Notes: generated by a model not told the origin, from the sequence alone. Shown: positions 30,151-38,904, counted from the stretch's first letter. The stretch is DNA of 64,000 bases from Arthrobacter sp. Y81 (GCF_002929335.1 NZ_PJIL01000009.1:62001-126000); one strand, 5' to 3'. Program-made: numbers and translations.

Positions 30151-30275
30151 ATTCTGCTGTATGAAAAGTGTAGGTCCAGTCGGGCGTGGACGTCAACCAT
30201 TAAGGCCGGGGAGGCGGCGGGGATATGGCGGCGCACGAGCTGGGGGCGGCGTCGGCTGCTGGCCGGCACAGAAAA

Positions 30276-30304
30276 ACGGGCGGCCCCTAGTCAGGGCCGC
30301 CCGT
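30276..30304 (-). terminator. Terminator of the CsbD-like gene
   Basis: ACGGGCGGCCC (30276-30286) pairs perfectly with GGGCCGCCCGT (30294-30304) over 11 bp. On the minus strand the hairpin is followed by TTTTT, 15 bases after the CsbD-like stop. Confidence 0.85.
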
Positions 30305-30318
30305 CCGGTTGTTCGTAT

Positions 30319-30495
30319 TTAGTGCCGCTTGAAAGCGTGCTTGATCTTTTCGCCTGCCTGCTTGAGGTCGGCCCTGACTACGCGGCCCTTGCCTTCGGCC
30401 CTCATGCGGTCGTTGCCACTGATCTCACCGGCGGCTTTCTTTCCCTTGCCGTGAAGCCTCTCCGCGGCGTTGTGGATCCTGTCACCCAAACCCAT
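30319..30495 (-). CDS. CsbD-family small stress protein
   Basis: The 58-residue, highly charged protein has the CsbD pattern: GLGDRIHNAAERLHGKGKKAAGE, split here as GLGDRIHNAAERL and KGKKAAGEISGN, then RAEGKGRVVRADLKQAGEKIKHAF. The start at 30495 is fixed by a perfect AGGAGG 5-6 bases upstream; upstream in-frame codons are non-coding in character. CsbD proteins are induced by general stress in Gram-positive bacteria, but their molecular role is unknown. Confidence 0.9.
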   Translation of the reverse strand: MGLGDRIHNAAERLHGKGKKAAGEISGNDRMRAEGKGRVVRADLKQAGEKIKHAFKRH

Positions 30496-30665
30496 TGCGG
30501 TCCTCCTTGTGGTGCGGCCCGTGCAGCTGGTTGCCGCCATTGCCGCCACTTAAATTGTAGATAGAAATGGCCCTTTGGGGGGGGTGGCCCGGCTGTTCTC
30601 AAATCGGCTCCTGCCCGAGATGCTGGCCGGGTGGCGGTTCAGCGTGAGGACAAAGTTGATAAGCC

Positions 30666-31616
30666 TTACCCTGGCCGCCTGCGAGCGGCAACATAGCGGA
30701 TGCCCAGCCCTGCCAGTGCGACGGCCAGGGCCAGGAAGACTGTGGGAAGTGCTCCGCCTTTGGGCCCGAGAGTAGCGGCCAGGATCTGTCTGCCCATCAG
30801 CAGCATCTCCTGCATGTCGCCCGCCAGTACCCGTGACCCAAGAACGTAGTTCACTGAGATGAAGAGGGCGGGAACCACCCACAACAGGGCAAGGTTCACG
30901 AGCCACACCGCGGCCCGCCGCGCCGGACGAAGCCCGCACCAGGCCAGGGCGCAACCGACGAGGAGGGCGGGAATCCAGCGAGCAATTGACGGCACGGCGA
31001 CGGGGACATTGACGTGCCCGACAAAGCCAACGACCCACTCCACCGCCCATGAAGCGAACGGCACAGCCACAAGTCCGGCCCCCAATGCGGTCAGGCCCCG
31101 GGACTTCGAGGCCAGCAGCAGGAGCGCCACCAGGGCTGCGGCGAGGGATGCAGTCACGCCCGCGAGCAGCCCGGCGAAGTAGAGGCCCGCCATCGTCCCG
31201 CGCGTCAGGCCGCCGTCGAGCACCGTGAATGACTGGACAGCCGCCGCGAGCTGGACCGCAAGGACCCCGGCTGCCGCGCACCAGGTGGCCAGCCGCCGCC
31301 GGGCGGGGAACGCGATGTGCACCGTCAGTCCTGCCGCTGCACCGCCTACGGTCAGGAGCGCAACGATCGTAGTGAGTTCGTATTGGCTCAGTGGCAATAA
31401 CGAGACGGGCATCTGCTCCGGCATGACCTCTGCACCCCACAAGTTCTGCAGCGGGAGCCTCGCTCCGGTCATCAGCCACGGGCCCAGGCCGAGCAATCCT
31501 CCCAGGAATCCAATCAGGCACCCCCAGACTGCGACCCCGGCCCGAGGATGGCCCGGCCTTGGGCCGGGAGCTGGCTGGGCGGCTGGCTCTCCCGTAGCTT
31601 GCTCCGGAAGGGTCAT
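30666..31616 (-). CDS. Multi-spanning membrane protein of unknown function
   Basis: The 316-residue protein has a Pro/Ala-rich N-terminus and about 7-8 hydrophobic spans, including GCLIGFLGGLLGLGPWLM, LTTIVALLTVGGAAAGLTV, ASLAAALVALLLLA and VFLALAVALAGLGI. AAGGAG 6 bases upstream supports ATG 31616. No transporter or enzyme motif is recognized. It is divergent from the PL11-like lyase gene and upstream of the CsbD-like gene on the same strand. Confidence 0.8.
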   Translation of the reverse strand: MTLPEQATGEPAAQPAPGPRPGHPRAGVAVWGCLIGFLGGLLGLGPWLMTGARLPLQNLWGAEVMPEQMPVSLLPLSQYELTTIVALLTVGGAAAGLTVHIAFPARRRLATWCAAAGVLAVQLAAAVQSFTVLDGGLTRGTMAGLYFAGLLAGVTASLAAALVALLLLASKSRGLTALGAGLVAVPFASWAVEWVVGFVGHVNVPVAVPSIARWIPALLVGCALAWCGLRPARRAAVWLVNLALLWVVPALFISVNYVLGSRVLAGDMQEMLLMGRQILAATLGPKGGALPTVFLALAVALAGLGIRYVAARRRPG

Positions 31617-31767
31617 GACAGCTCCTTGCTTATGGGGGTTGATGAGGGACTACTCACGCAAAAAAGGTTGGTCCATCCGAATAATACACCGACTGGATTA
31701 ATCGTAGAGTGCTCCAAAGCGTCGCCACGAAACGGAACATTATCTCCCATTTAATATCGCTGGAGTA

Positions 31768-31819
31768 TTGACCGCAGTCCCGCAGCGCTGATAAACGTTA
31801 GGTGCGGAAAGCGCTTTCT
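31768..31819 (+). promoter_or_regulatory. Promoter with LacI-type operator for the PL11-like lyase
   Basis: TTGACC (31768-31773) and GATAAA (31790-31795) or TAAACG (31792-31797) form a plausible -35/-10 pair. GGAAAGCGCTTTCT (31806-31819) follows at about the start of transcription; its core GAAAGCGCTTTC is a perfect palindrome with the central CG typical of LacI-family operators. A near-identical site (12 of 14) lies at the equivalent place before the PL26-like gene. Confidence 0.7.
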
Positions 31820-31872
31820 CTCCCGCCCGACAAACCCCTCGCGAAATTCCTAGGGGCGTTGCCGGCAACGAA

Positions 31873-31886
31873 TGAAACGATACAAC
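31873..31886 (+). promoter_or_regulatory. Second operator-like motif in the PL11-like lyase leader
   Basis: TGAAACGATACAAC lies 53 bases downstream of the first operator and about 50-60 bases before the start codon. The same 14 bases occur, in the same orientation relative to transcription, in the PL26-like leader at 42377-42390. The TGAAACG half-site and central CG fit a LacI-family dyad. Confidence 0.65.
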
Positions 31887-31936
31887 CACTCACGGTGCGG
31901 CAGAATTCCTGCCCGCCAGCATCAAAGGAGATGTTC

Positions 31937-33970
31937 TTGGCATACCCCGCGAAATGTTCCGCTCAGAGTACGAAAGGCCGGGTGCGGAAGTCTGCGCCCC
32001 TGGCGGCTGCAGCAACTTTGGCTGCGGCCGCCCTGGCCTTTACCGGCGTTCCCCTGGCCCAGGCCGATCCAAACCAAACCGAGCCCAACCAGACGGCAGG
32101 CGCCGCGGCTGCCCAACCAGCCCAGTCCGGTACCGCCGGACTCCAGCGCCAGGTGGAAAACCTGGACCGCGCCCCGGTGGCGGTGCTCACCGACCAGGGC
32201 GTCACCCTGAGCTGGCGGATGCTGGGCCTGGACAAGGACGGCATCGGCTTCCACGTCATCCGCGACGGCGTGCAGCTCACCGTGGATCCGATCAGGAACA
32301 GCACCATGTTCGTCGATCCGGCAGGGACGGCGTCTTCCAAGTACGTGATCAAGGCCGTGGGCAACGGAAACGGCCAGGACAAGCTCACTGAAGAATTTGC
32401 GCCGCTGGCCCGGAACTACCTGGCCATCAGGCTGGACAAGCCGGCTGACGGCGTCACCAAGGACGGCAAGCCGTATACCTACTCGGCCAATGACGCCAGC
32501 GTGGCCGACCTCGATGGCGACGGCAAATACGAGATCATCCAGATGTGGGCGCCGTCCAATGCCAAGGACAACTCGCAGTCCGGCTACACAGGCAATGTGT
32601 ACGTGGACGCCTACAGGATGGACGGCACCAAGCTGTGGCGCATCGACCTCGGCCACAACATCCGCGCCGGCGCGCACTACACGCAACTGCTGGCCTACGA
32701 CTTCGACGGCGATGGCCGGGCCGAGCTGTCGATGAAGACCGCGGACGGCACCAAGGACGCCGCAGGCGCCGTGATCGGCGATCCGGCTGCGGACTACCGC
32801 AACGCCGCCGGCTACGTGCTGTCCGGTCCCGAATTCCTCACGGTGTTCAAGGGCGAGACCGGCACCGCCATGGACACGGTGGCCTACGATCCGCCCCGCG
32901 GCTCAGTAGCAGCCTGGGGTGACGGCTACGGCAACCGCGTGGACCGCTTCCTCGGAGCGGTGGCCTACCTGGACGGCGAACACCCGTCGATGATGTTCAG
33001 CCGCGGCTACTACACACGCACCGTCCTGGTCACATACGACCTGGTCAACGGCAAGCTGGTGAAGCGCTGGAAGTTCGATTCCGACGACGCCGGCGCCGAA
33101 TACAAGGGCCAGGGCAACCACAACCTCTCCGTGGCCGACGTGGACCAAGATGGCAAGGACGAGTTCGTCTTCGGCTCCATGACCATCGACGACGACGGCA
33201 GGCCCCTGTACAACACCAAGCTGGGCCACGGCGACGCCATCCACACCAGCGACCTGGATCCGTCCCGCCCGGGCCTGGAAACTTTCGCCGTCCACGAAAG
33301 CATGAACCAGAGCGGCAACCGGGGTGCCACGTTCCGCGACGCCGCCACGGGTGAAGTCCTGTGGAGCATCCCGGCCATCAAGGACACCGGCCGCGGCGCA
33401 GCCGGGGACATTGATCCCCGCTACGCCGGCGCTGAGGGCTGGGCCATCGGCGGGACTGCAGCGTGGAACTCGCCGGTGGGCCAGCTGATGTCCGCGAAGG
33501 GCGAACTGATCGCGGAGAACATCCCGGCCGCCAACTTCCTGGCCTGGTGGGACGGTGACCTGTTGCGCGAAATCGTGGACCACGACTACGACGCCAGCAC
33601 GTCCGTCGGCGTGCCCACCGTCTCGAAGTGGAACTGGGAGACGGAAACCAGCGACAGGCTCCTGACCGCCACGGGCGCCAGGACCAACAACACCACCAAG
33701 GGCAACCCGTCCCTGCAGGCTGACCTGCTCGGTGACTGGCGCGAGGAGCTTGCTTTCCCGTCCTCGGACAGCACGGAGCTGCGGATCTACACCACCACGG
33801 CCCCCACCGAGGTGCGGCTCCGCACCCTCATGCACGACCCGATGTACCGGACCGGCGTAGCGCGTGAAAACGTTGCCTACAACCAGCCGCCGCACCCGAG
33901 CTTCTTCATCGGCGAAGGCATGGAAACGCCGGCCATGCCGTCAGTCAGGTACGCCGGAACCTCCAAGTAA
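31937..33970 (+). CDS. Secreted rhamnogalacturonan lyase, PL11-like (YesW/YesX type)
   Basis: An approximately 677-residue exported enzyme. The signal peptide runs to about LAQADPN. The catalytic part shows the PL11 propeller signatures: VTLSWRMLGLDKDGIGFHVIRDG near the mature start, DASVADLDGDGKYEI, NIRAGAHYTQLLAYDFDGDG, SVADVDQDGKDEFVFGSM, and the closing DLLGDWREELAFP and NQPPHPSFFIG. The ribosome site AAAGGAG (31924-31930) abuts an ATG at 31931 but is 6 bases from a TTG at 31937, so the TTG is the likelier start. It cleaves the rhamnogalacturonan-I backbone outside the cell. Confidence 0.93.
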   Translation: MAYPAKCSAQSTKGRVRKSAPLAAAATLAAAALAFTGVPLAQADPNQTEPNQTAGAAAAQPAQSGTAGLQRQVENLDRAPVAVLTDQGVTLSWRMLGLDKDGIGFHVIRDGVQLTVDPIRNSTMFVDPAGTASSKYVIKAVGNGNGQDKLTEEFAPLARNYLAIRLDKPADGVTKDGKPYTYSANDASVADLDGDGKYEIIQMWAPSNAKDNSQSGYTGNVYVDAYRMDGTKLWRIDLGHNIRAGAHYTQLLAYDFDGDGRAELSMKTADGTKDAAGAVIGDPAADYRNAAGYVLSGPEFLTVFKGETGTAMDTVAYDPPRGSVAAWGDGYGNRVDRFLGAVAYLDGEHPSMMFSRGYYTRTVLVTYDLVNGKLVKRWKFDSDDAGAEYKGQGNHNLSVADVDQDGKDEFVFGSMTIDDDGRPLYNTKLGHGDAIHTSDLDPSRPGLETFAVHESMNQSGNRGATFRDAATGEVLWSIPAIKDTGRGAAGDIDPRYAGAEGWAIGGTAAWNSPVGQLMSAKGELIAENIPAANFLAWWDGDLLREIVDHDYDASTSVGVPTVSKWNWETETSDRLLTATGARTNNTTKGNPSLQADLLGDWREELAFPSSDSTELRIYTTTAPTEVRLRTLMHDPMYRTGVARENVAYNQPPHPSFFIGEGMETPAMPSVRYAGTSK

Positions 33971-33994
33971 TACCGGCCGACGGCGGGACAAACG

Positions 33995-34026
33995 TGCCGC
34001 CCGCAACCCAACGGATGCGGGCGGCA
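33995..34026 (+). terminator. Terminator of the PL11-like lyase gene
   Basis: TGCCGCCCGCA (33995-34005) pairs perfectly with TGCGGGCGGCA (34016-34026), loop 10 bases, 25 bases after the stop codon. No T-run follows, as is common in actinobacteria. Confidence 0.7.
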
Positions 34027-34046
34027 GGCAAGGGTTCCGCCCGCGG

Positions 34047-34102
34047 GCGCGAACGGACACTTGGGGCCCCACAAAAGCGGGGCTGTAAGTGTCCGTTCGC
34101 GC
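34047..34102. repeat. 56-bp hairpin repeat with perfect 16-bp arms
   Basis: GCGCGAACGGACACTT (34047-34062) is perfectly complementary to AAGTGTCCGTTCGCGC (34087-34102). The inner GGGGCCCC and AGCGGGGCT segments can pair further. It lies between two rightward genes. The form resembles dispersed hairpins known from related genomes (recalled, not searched). Confidence 0.8.
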
Positions 34103-34202
34103 TGAGGGGCTGGTCCGCCCGCAAAATCATCGGCGAAAATAGGCGTCAGCAGGAGTACCCTAAGGGCCATAAGCATGCTTGCTATCTGAAGGGGTGGTTC
34201 TC

Positions 34203-35066
34203 ATGAAAACTGTTCCGGCTTTGGGCCTGGCAGCCGCGGCGGTGCTCGCCTTGGCCGCGTGTACGGGTGGCGGTGGACAAACCCCGTCACCTACCGCCAG
34301 TGCAACAACCAGCACAGCGCAGGACAAGGTCTATAGCGAGGATGAGCTTCGCGAGCTCATCTCCGGTAAGTCGGACAAGGACGGCAGTGAGCTGAAGCTC
34401 TATTCAAAGGACCAGGTGGAACAGGGCAGCCGCATAGCCGGCTTGCTGATGAGTGCGGCCACCACCGACCCGACGGAGTGCAAGACAATTGCCACGGCCG
34501 GCCTGCTGGACACAGTAGAAAACGGCGACGTGGCGATTGCGATCTCGGAGGGTCAGCAACCGCGCACGTTGTCCGCCCAGTCCGGAAGCGAGGGGCCCGA
34601 CGCCGTCAGCTTGCTCAATGACGTGAGCGGCAAAATGGCCCAGTGCGAGAGCTTCAAGGTCTCAGTGCTCGGGCAGAGTTACGGCGTCGCCAGTAAGGAA
34701 CTGCAGGCCGAAACCGACGGAGAGACGACTTTCGCAACGATAAGTACGCGCGGCGGCAACGAGTCTGACATGCTGATGCAGATTTCCGCAGCCCAAGGCC
34801 GCCTCCTGGTGGTGGCCACCAAAGGCGGTGCCAATCTTGGCGACGCCGATCAGAAGGAGCTGGAGGACTTGGTCAACGAGGTCCTTGGTGAAGCCGAAGG
34901 CGGTTCCTCCGGAACGACCACCTCGACGCCGAGCATCACTTCGTCAATGTCCGGAACGCCAACCCCGGACGGCACGGAAACCAGCACGGCAACAGTCACC
35001 GTCACACCAACTGAATCCGCTTCCCCAACGAGTCCTTCACCAACGGCTACAGGCACCAGCCGGTAG
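34203..35066 (+). CDS. Lipoprotein of unknown function with Thr/Ser/Pro tail
   Basis: The 287-residue lipoprotein has a lipobox (VLALAAC, Cys near residue 20), a short Thr/Ser linker and a central domain of about 190 residues with YSEDELRELI, MSAATTDPTECKTIATAG and LNDVSGKMAQCESFKV; two cysteines there may form a disulfide. A 50-residue C-terminal tail consists almost only of Thr, Ser, Pro and Gly. The layout resembles mycobacterial/actinobacterial surface lipoproteins with a sensor-like domain. GAAGGGGTGG lies upstream of ATG 34203. Function unknown. Confidence 0.82.
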   Translation: MKTVPALGLAAAAVLALAACTGGGGQTPSPTASATTSTAQDKVYSEDELRELISGKSDKDGSELKLYSKDQVEQGSRIAGLLMSAATTDPTECKTIATAGLLDTVENGDVAIAISEGQQPRTLSAQSGSEGPDAVSLLNDVSGKMAQCESFKVSVLGQSYGVASKELQAETDGETTFATISTRGGNESDMLMQISAAQGRLLVVATKGGANLGDADQKELEDLVNEVLGEAEGGSSGTTTSTPSITSSMSGTPTPDGTETSTATVTVTPTESASPTSPSPTATGTSR

Positions 35067-35074
35067 CCTGCGGC

Positions 35075-35338
35075 TCAGTCGAAATCCACCAGCCCGTTCG
35101 TCTGGTCAAACGGGTGCGCGAACCGGTTGTACTCCTGGCCGGTTTTTGCTGTGCCGGCCGGGGTTTCGGAGACGCCGGAAACTGTTGCTCGCCCGGCGCC
35201 GGTCGCGCGGTCTTCGTGCTCGATGAATTCCTTGAACTTCTTGAGGTCGTGCTCGGCCTGGCGGGCCACGATGTGGAGCAGGTCGCCCAGCTTCTCGACC
35301 ACACCCTCGGGCTGGTTCCAGGGCGCCGACTCCGGCAT
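35075..35338 (-). CDS. Small conserved-looking hypothetical protein
   Basis: An 87-residue hydrophilic protein starting MPESAPWNQPEGVVEKL, with a central helix (LLHIVARQAEHDLKKFKEFIEHED) of coiled-coil character and an acidic C-terminus. There is no signal peptide or membrane span. No SD sequence precedes the ATG. TATAGCGTGCGT directly before it would allow a leaderless transcript. It converges with the lipoprotein gene, stops only 8 bases apart. No function is recognized. Confidence 0.6.
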   Translation of the reverse strand: MPESAPWNQPEGVVEKLGDLLHIVARQAEHDLKKFKEFIEHEDRATGAGRATVSGVSETPAGTAKTGQEYNRFAHPFDQTNGLVDFD

Positions 35339-35376
35339 ACGCACGCTATATGTAGGCGTGCGCGCCACAAAGAAGA

Positions 35377-35400
35377 GCCAGGGGCGGGTGCCCCTGGCTC
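35377..35400 (-). terminator. Terminator of the secreted 156-residue protein gene
   Basis: AGCCAGGGGC (35377-35386) pairs with GCCCCTGGCT (35391-35400) across a GGGT loop. On the minus strand it is followed by CTTCTTT and lies 46 bases past the stop. Confidence 0.8.
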
Positions 35401-35445
35401 CAGGATGCGCAGATCCATTGAGCGGATCGGTTGCGCGGAACGCCG

Positions 35446-35916
35446 TCAGCTGATGCGTGCGACGTCGCTCCTTTCCCACTTGGTCCAGTCTGACCAGTTG
35501 TTGCCGTTCTTAACCCGGAAGGAGACTTCCTGGTACACGCGGTCTTTGCCTTTGTCCTTGTCGACGTCGGCCTTCTTGCTGACGGTGACTTTGCCATCAT
35601 GCTTGTCGAAGTACTTCCTCCATTCGGTGGTGTTGCCGAGCTTGTCGTCGCGCCCGTTCCGGTCCTTTTCAAAGCGCTTCTGGCGGACTTCTACGACCTT
35701 CTTGCCGTTGCAATCGATCTTGATCTTGAATTCCGCGACGTTCTTCCCCGCGTCCGTCGGTTTCAACGGGTTCACGGTACAACCGCGAAGCGACGTCGAA
35801 GCGTCAGCGGGAACGGCCAGTGCAACAGGTCCTCCAATAAGACCCAGTGAAACAGCCGATATCAATGCAAATCGCGTCCCGAGGGGGCGGGATTTTGTTG
35901 GGGTAGTTGTGGACAT
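35446..35916 (-). CDS. Secreted Lys/Asp-rich protein of unknown function
   Basis: The 156-residue protein has a signal peptide (FALISAVSLGLIGGPVALAV, cleavage near ADA-STS, about residue 40). The basic/acidic mature domain has one cysteine pair (RGCTVNP and KIDCNGKK) and many Lys/Asp. AGGAG 8 bases upstream fixes ATG 35916; the 38 upstream in-frame codons are non-coding in style. No family is recognized. A small disulfide-bonded extracellular domain is likely. Confidence 0.75.
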   Translation of the reverse strand: MSTTTPTKSRPLGTRFALISAVSLGLIGGPVALAVPADASTSLRGCTVNPLKPTDAGKNVAEFKIKIDCNGKKVVEVRQKRFEKDRNGRDDKLGNTTEWRKYFDKHDGKVTVSKKADVDKDKGKDRVYQEVSFRVKNGNNWSDWTKWERSDVARIS

Positions 35917-36297
35917 TTCTTTTGCTCCTAGAAAGGATGCGAGTGGATCATTTTCGGGCAGGACTGTCCGGCCGCTATGACACTCCCCATGTGAGGCGGC
36001 AGTCAGTTTCAACCCATTTTCAAACAGCACTCCCGGTCTCTGCGGGGGCTTGACGCCGGGCGATGCTCACTGCATTTTCGTGGCCCGGTAGTACAATCGT
36101 GCGCCTGCTTTTGCCCCAGCGCTAGGGAAGTTGTTCCCCTTTTGAGTGGATTTTCGCGAGTTGGGTAGCACGACACCACGTGACATAACAGGCGGAAATC
36201 TGGCCACTGCAGCAACGCAGGCGAATAGGCTGAAGGTGCCGCCGGAGCCAACGAATCGGCGGCAACAGACCTGCAACCCCGAACGAAAGGTGCCGTC
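35917..36297. other. 381-base intergenic region between divergent small genes
   Basis: Both flanking genes are transcribed outward, so it should contain two promoters. A TTGAGT at about 36142 with TAGCAC 18 bases on is a weak rightward candidate. A short hairpin, TGCCGCCG with CGGCGGCA (around 36237-36265), lies before the 79-residue gene. No convincing further ORF, tRNA or repeat was seen. Confidence 0.4.
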
Positions 36298-36537
36298 ATG
36301 ACAGACCCCAAGGAAGCAGCGGCCGACCCCGCCGACCAGATCGGCCCGGGCGACCCCGACGCCGTCGATCAGCAGCCCCGCCCGGGCCAGGGCGCGGCGA
36401 AGAACATCCGGGAAGAACAGCAGACGCAGGCGGGCGGCACCGTTCCGGCGTCGTACATTGGCAGCGGCGACCCCGATGCGGAGCACAAACCGGAGGAAGC
36501 CGCCGCGGCCGACGGCACCTGGGATGACCAGGTGTAG
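36298..36537 (+). CDS. Small acidic protein with an internal repeat
   Basis: The 79-residue, highly hydrophilic, probably disordered protein is rich in Asp, Glu, Pro, Gln and Ala. It has two copies of an IGxGDPDA motif (DQIGPGDPDAVD near residue 14-25 and SYIGSGDPDAEH near 52-63). GAAAGG precedes the ATG and the frame keeps strong GC third-position bias. It has no membrane or catalytic signature. It resembles small stress-associated disordered proteins of actinobacteria, but no function can be given. Confidence 0.7.
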   Translation: MTDPKEAAADPADQIGPGDPDAVDQQPRPGQGAAKNIREEQQTQAGGTVPASYIGSGDPDAEHKPEEAAAADGTWDDQV

Positions 36538-36686
36538 TACTGCGACGGCTGCCAACAATTTCTTTTCCATCTTGCGGTTAAACAATTCCGCAGTACGGAT
36601 TTAGCCTGCCGGAAACACGGGGGCCATAGCGTTGCCCATGTCCTGAGGCGACCTGCGCGCCTTTTCCCTGTTGATTGGCAGCCCTG

Positions 36687-38111
36687 ATGAAATTTCCTCC
36701 AACCGCCGTGACGCGCAAAGCAAGCACCGCACCGGCACCCAAGAAGCCGCTCTACAAGTCGCTCTTCTTCCAGATCCTCGTGGCCGTCTGCCTCGGCATC
36801 GGGATCGGCCACTTCTGGCCCGACCTCGGCTCCGCCCTACGGCCGCTGGGCGACGGCTTCATCCAGCTGATCAAAATGATCATTGCTCCGCTGATCTTCC
36901 TGGTGATTGTCACGGGAATCTCGGCCGTGGGTGACGTGAAGGCCGTGGGCCGGGTGGGTGTGAAGGCCCTGCTCTACTTCACCGGTGCCACGCTCTTCGC
37001 CCTGGTGTTCGGACTGGTGGTGGGCAACATCGTCCAGCCCGGCGCCGGCCTGAACATCGATCCCAACACGCTTTCCCAGGACGCCCTCAACGCCAAGACC
37101 GGCACGGCACCGCCCAAGGACGCCGGCGCGTTCCTGCTGGGCATCATCCCCACCAGCGTGGTGGGCGCCTTCGCGTCCAACAGCCTGCTGCAGGTGCTGT
37201 GCTTCTCGGTGTTCTTCGGTGCGGCCATCGTGGTGGTGGGCCGTGACCGGTGCCTGCCCGTGATCAATCTCCTGGAGACGGCGCTGGAACTGTTCTTCAA
37301 GATCATGACCTGGGTGATGCGCGTTGCCCCGGTGGGCGCTTTCGGCGCCATGGCCTTCATCATCGGCCAGTACGGCCTGGGTTCGCTGAGCACCTATGCC
37401 CTGCTGATCGCCGCCTGCTACGGTGCCGCCATCGTCTTCATTGCGCTGCTGTTCCTGGTGGCCTGGGTGTACCCGCGCGTGCCGCTGTGGCAGTTCATCA
37501 AGTACAGCCGGGAAGAGTTCCTGCTGGCTCTGGGCACGGCATCCACCGAGTCCGTGCTGCCGCGCATCATGACGAAACTGACCAACGCCGGCTGCTCCCG
37601 CGCCACCACCGGGCTGGTGGTCCCCACCGGCTATTCGTTCAACCTGGACGGCGCCGCACTGTACCTGTCCATTTCGCTGCTGTTCCTCGCCCAGGCCTTC
37701 GGGCACAACCTTGACCTGGGCCAGCAGCTCGTGGCTTTGGGCATCCTGATGCTCACGTCCAAGGGCATGGCCGGCGTTCCCGGCTCCGCGTTCCTGGCTC
37801 TCTCGGCAACTGCCGGCGCCCTGGGCATTTTCCCCGTGGCCGGCGTCGCCCTGCTCCTTGGCGCCGACCGCCTCATGGATTCCATGCGCGTCTCCGTGAA
37901 CCTGCTGGGGAACTGCGTGGCCACGTTCGTGGTGGCGAAGTGGGAGGGCCAGTTCGACCGCGAAGCCATGCTCCGGGCATTCCGCGGGGAACTTCAGGAT
38001 GAACCGGAAGTCACTGAAAGCCCGACGGCGGGCGACGCACCGGCGGCTGATGCCGCCGTCGAACCTTCCGGTGCGGCGCCTGCCGATAGCCAACCGGCAG
38101 GCGTGCGGTAG
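36687..38111 (+). CDS. Dicarboxylate:cation symporter (DctA-like)
   Basis: The 474-residue DAACS-family transporter imports C4-dicarboxylates such as succinate, fumarate or malate. Diagnostic segments are FIQLIKMIIAPLIFLVIVTG, ALGTASTESVLPRIM, VVPTGYSFNLDGAALYLS, LTSKGMAGVPGSAFLALSAT, and RLMDSMRVSVNLLGNCVATFVVAKWEG in two adjoining pieces. The ATG at 36687 is preferred to a TTG four codons upstream; neither has a strong ribosome site. The C-terminus carries an Ala/Pro/Glu-rich tail. It stands alone, converging on the azoreductase gene. Confidence 0.94.
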   Translation: MKFPPTAVTRKASTAPAPKKPLYKSLFFQILVAVCLGIGIGHFWPDLGSALRPLGDGFIQLIKMIIAPLIFLVIVTGISAVGDVKAVGRVGVKALLYFTGATLFALVFGLVVGNIVQPGAGLNIDPNTLSQDALNAKTGTAPPKDAGAFLLGIIPTSVVGAFASNSLLQVLCFSVFFGAAIVVVGRDRCLPVINLLETALELFFKIMTWVMRVAPVGAFGAMAFIIGQYGLGSLSTYALLIAACYGAAIVFIALLFLVAWVYPRVPLWQFIKYSREEFLLALGTASTESVLPRIMTKLTNAGCSRATTGLVVPTGYSFNLDGAALYLSISLLFLAQAFGHNLDLGQQLVALGILMLTSKGMAGVPGSAFLALSATAGALGIFPVAGVALLLGADRLMDSMRVSVNLLGNCVATFVVAKWEGQFDREAMLRAFRGELQDEPEVTESPTAGDAPAADAAVEPSGAAPADSQPAGVR

Positions 38112-38202
38112 GACGGACCCGACGGCGGCGGAAGCCGGGACCGGGTAGTGTGTACCGCGCACTCGCCTCCGACGCCGGAACCGGCACTGCGACTACGGAA
38201 CC

Positions 38203-38904
38203 TCAACCGCCCACTGGCTGAAGATCAGCCGCCCGGAGGCGGGAGGCAAAGCCGACGGCGTGCGCCGCCAGTTCCGCTTCGGCTTCCCGGCGGGAGCCCT
38301 CGACGTCGGTGTTCAGCACCGTCGGGGCGAAGCGGACATGGGTGGCGTCGGTGATGCCGACGAAGGTCAGCCAGTCCGCGAAGAAGGTGCTGCTGAAGTC
38401 CTGGCCGAACGCGGGGGCAACGCCGGGGGAGTAGACGCCGCTCGTGTGGATGGCCAGGGCGTGCTTCCTGTCCATCAGCCCGGTGTAGCCGGCAGAGGGG
38501 TCGAACCCAAAGCTCCAGCCGGGCTGGGTGACGATGTCGATCCACTGTTTCAGGACGTACGGCACGCCGGCGTTCCACATCGGAATGTTGAAGACGTAAG
38601 CGTCGGCAGCCGCGAACCGGTCGAAGACGGCGCGGGCGTCGGTCCAGGCCTGGAGCTCTTCCGGAGTCTGGTCCCGGCCGGAGAACACGGCCATCTTGGC
38701 GCCGGCGGCGGTGGTTCCGAACCCGGGGAGGGCGCCGGCGTCGAACAGGTTCAGGGTTCCGACCTCAATCCCGCCTTCTCCGATGGGATCGCCGTCAATA
38801 GGGGCACCGGCCGCCTGAACTTCGGAGATGAAGTGGCGGGCAAGGAGCAGTGAGTCGCTGTGGTCCCCGCGCGGGGAGGCATTGATGTGGAGGATCCTGG
38901 GCAT
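38203..38904 (-). CDS. FMN-dependent NADH-azoreductase
   Basis: The 233-residue flavodoxin-like quinone reductase/azoreductase has ILHINASPRGDHSDSLLLA for the FMN phosphate loop, FNIPMWNAGVPYVLKQWID as the central motif and a later ALAIHTSGVYSPG flavin-contact region. It reduces quinones or azo compounds with NAD(P)H. It is divergent from an HxlR-type regulator with a 269-base gap, the usual arrangement for electrophile- or quinone-responsive control. Confidence 0.92.
   Translation of the reverse strand: MPRILHINASPRGDHSDSLLLARHFISEVQAAGAPIDGDPIGEGGIEVGTLNLFDAGALPGFGTTAAGAKMAVFSGRDQTPEELQAWTDARAVFDRFAAADAYVFNIPMWNAGVPYVLKQWIDIVTQPGWSFGFDPSAGYTGLMDRKHALAIHTSGVYSPGVAPAFGQDFSSTFFADWLTFVGITDATHVRFAPTVLNTDVEGSRREAEAELAAHAVGFASRLRAADLQPVGG

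Noticed and set aside
35938..36030. N-terminal extension of the secreted 156-residue protein up to 36030
   Set aside because: The upstream 38 codons have no coding bias, and the ribosome site AGGAG with a signal peptide starts cleanly at 35916.
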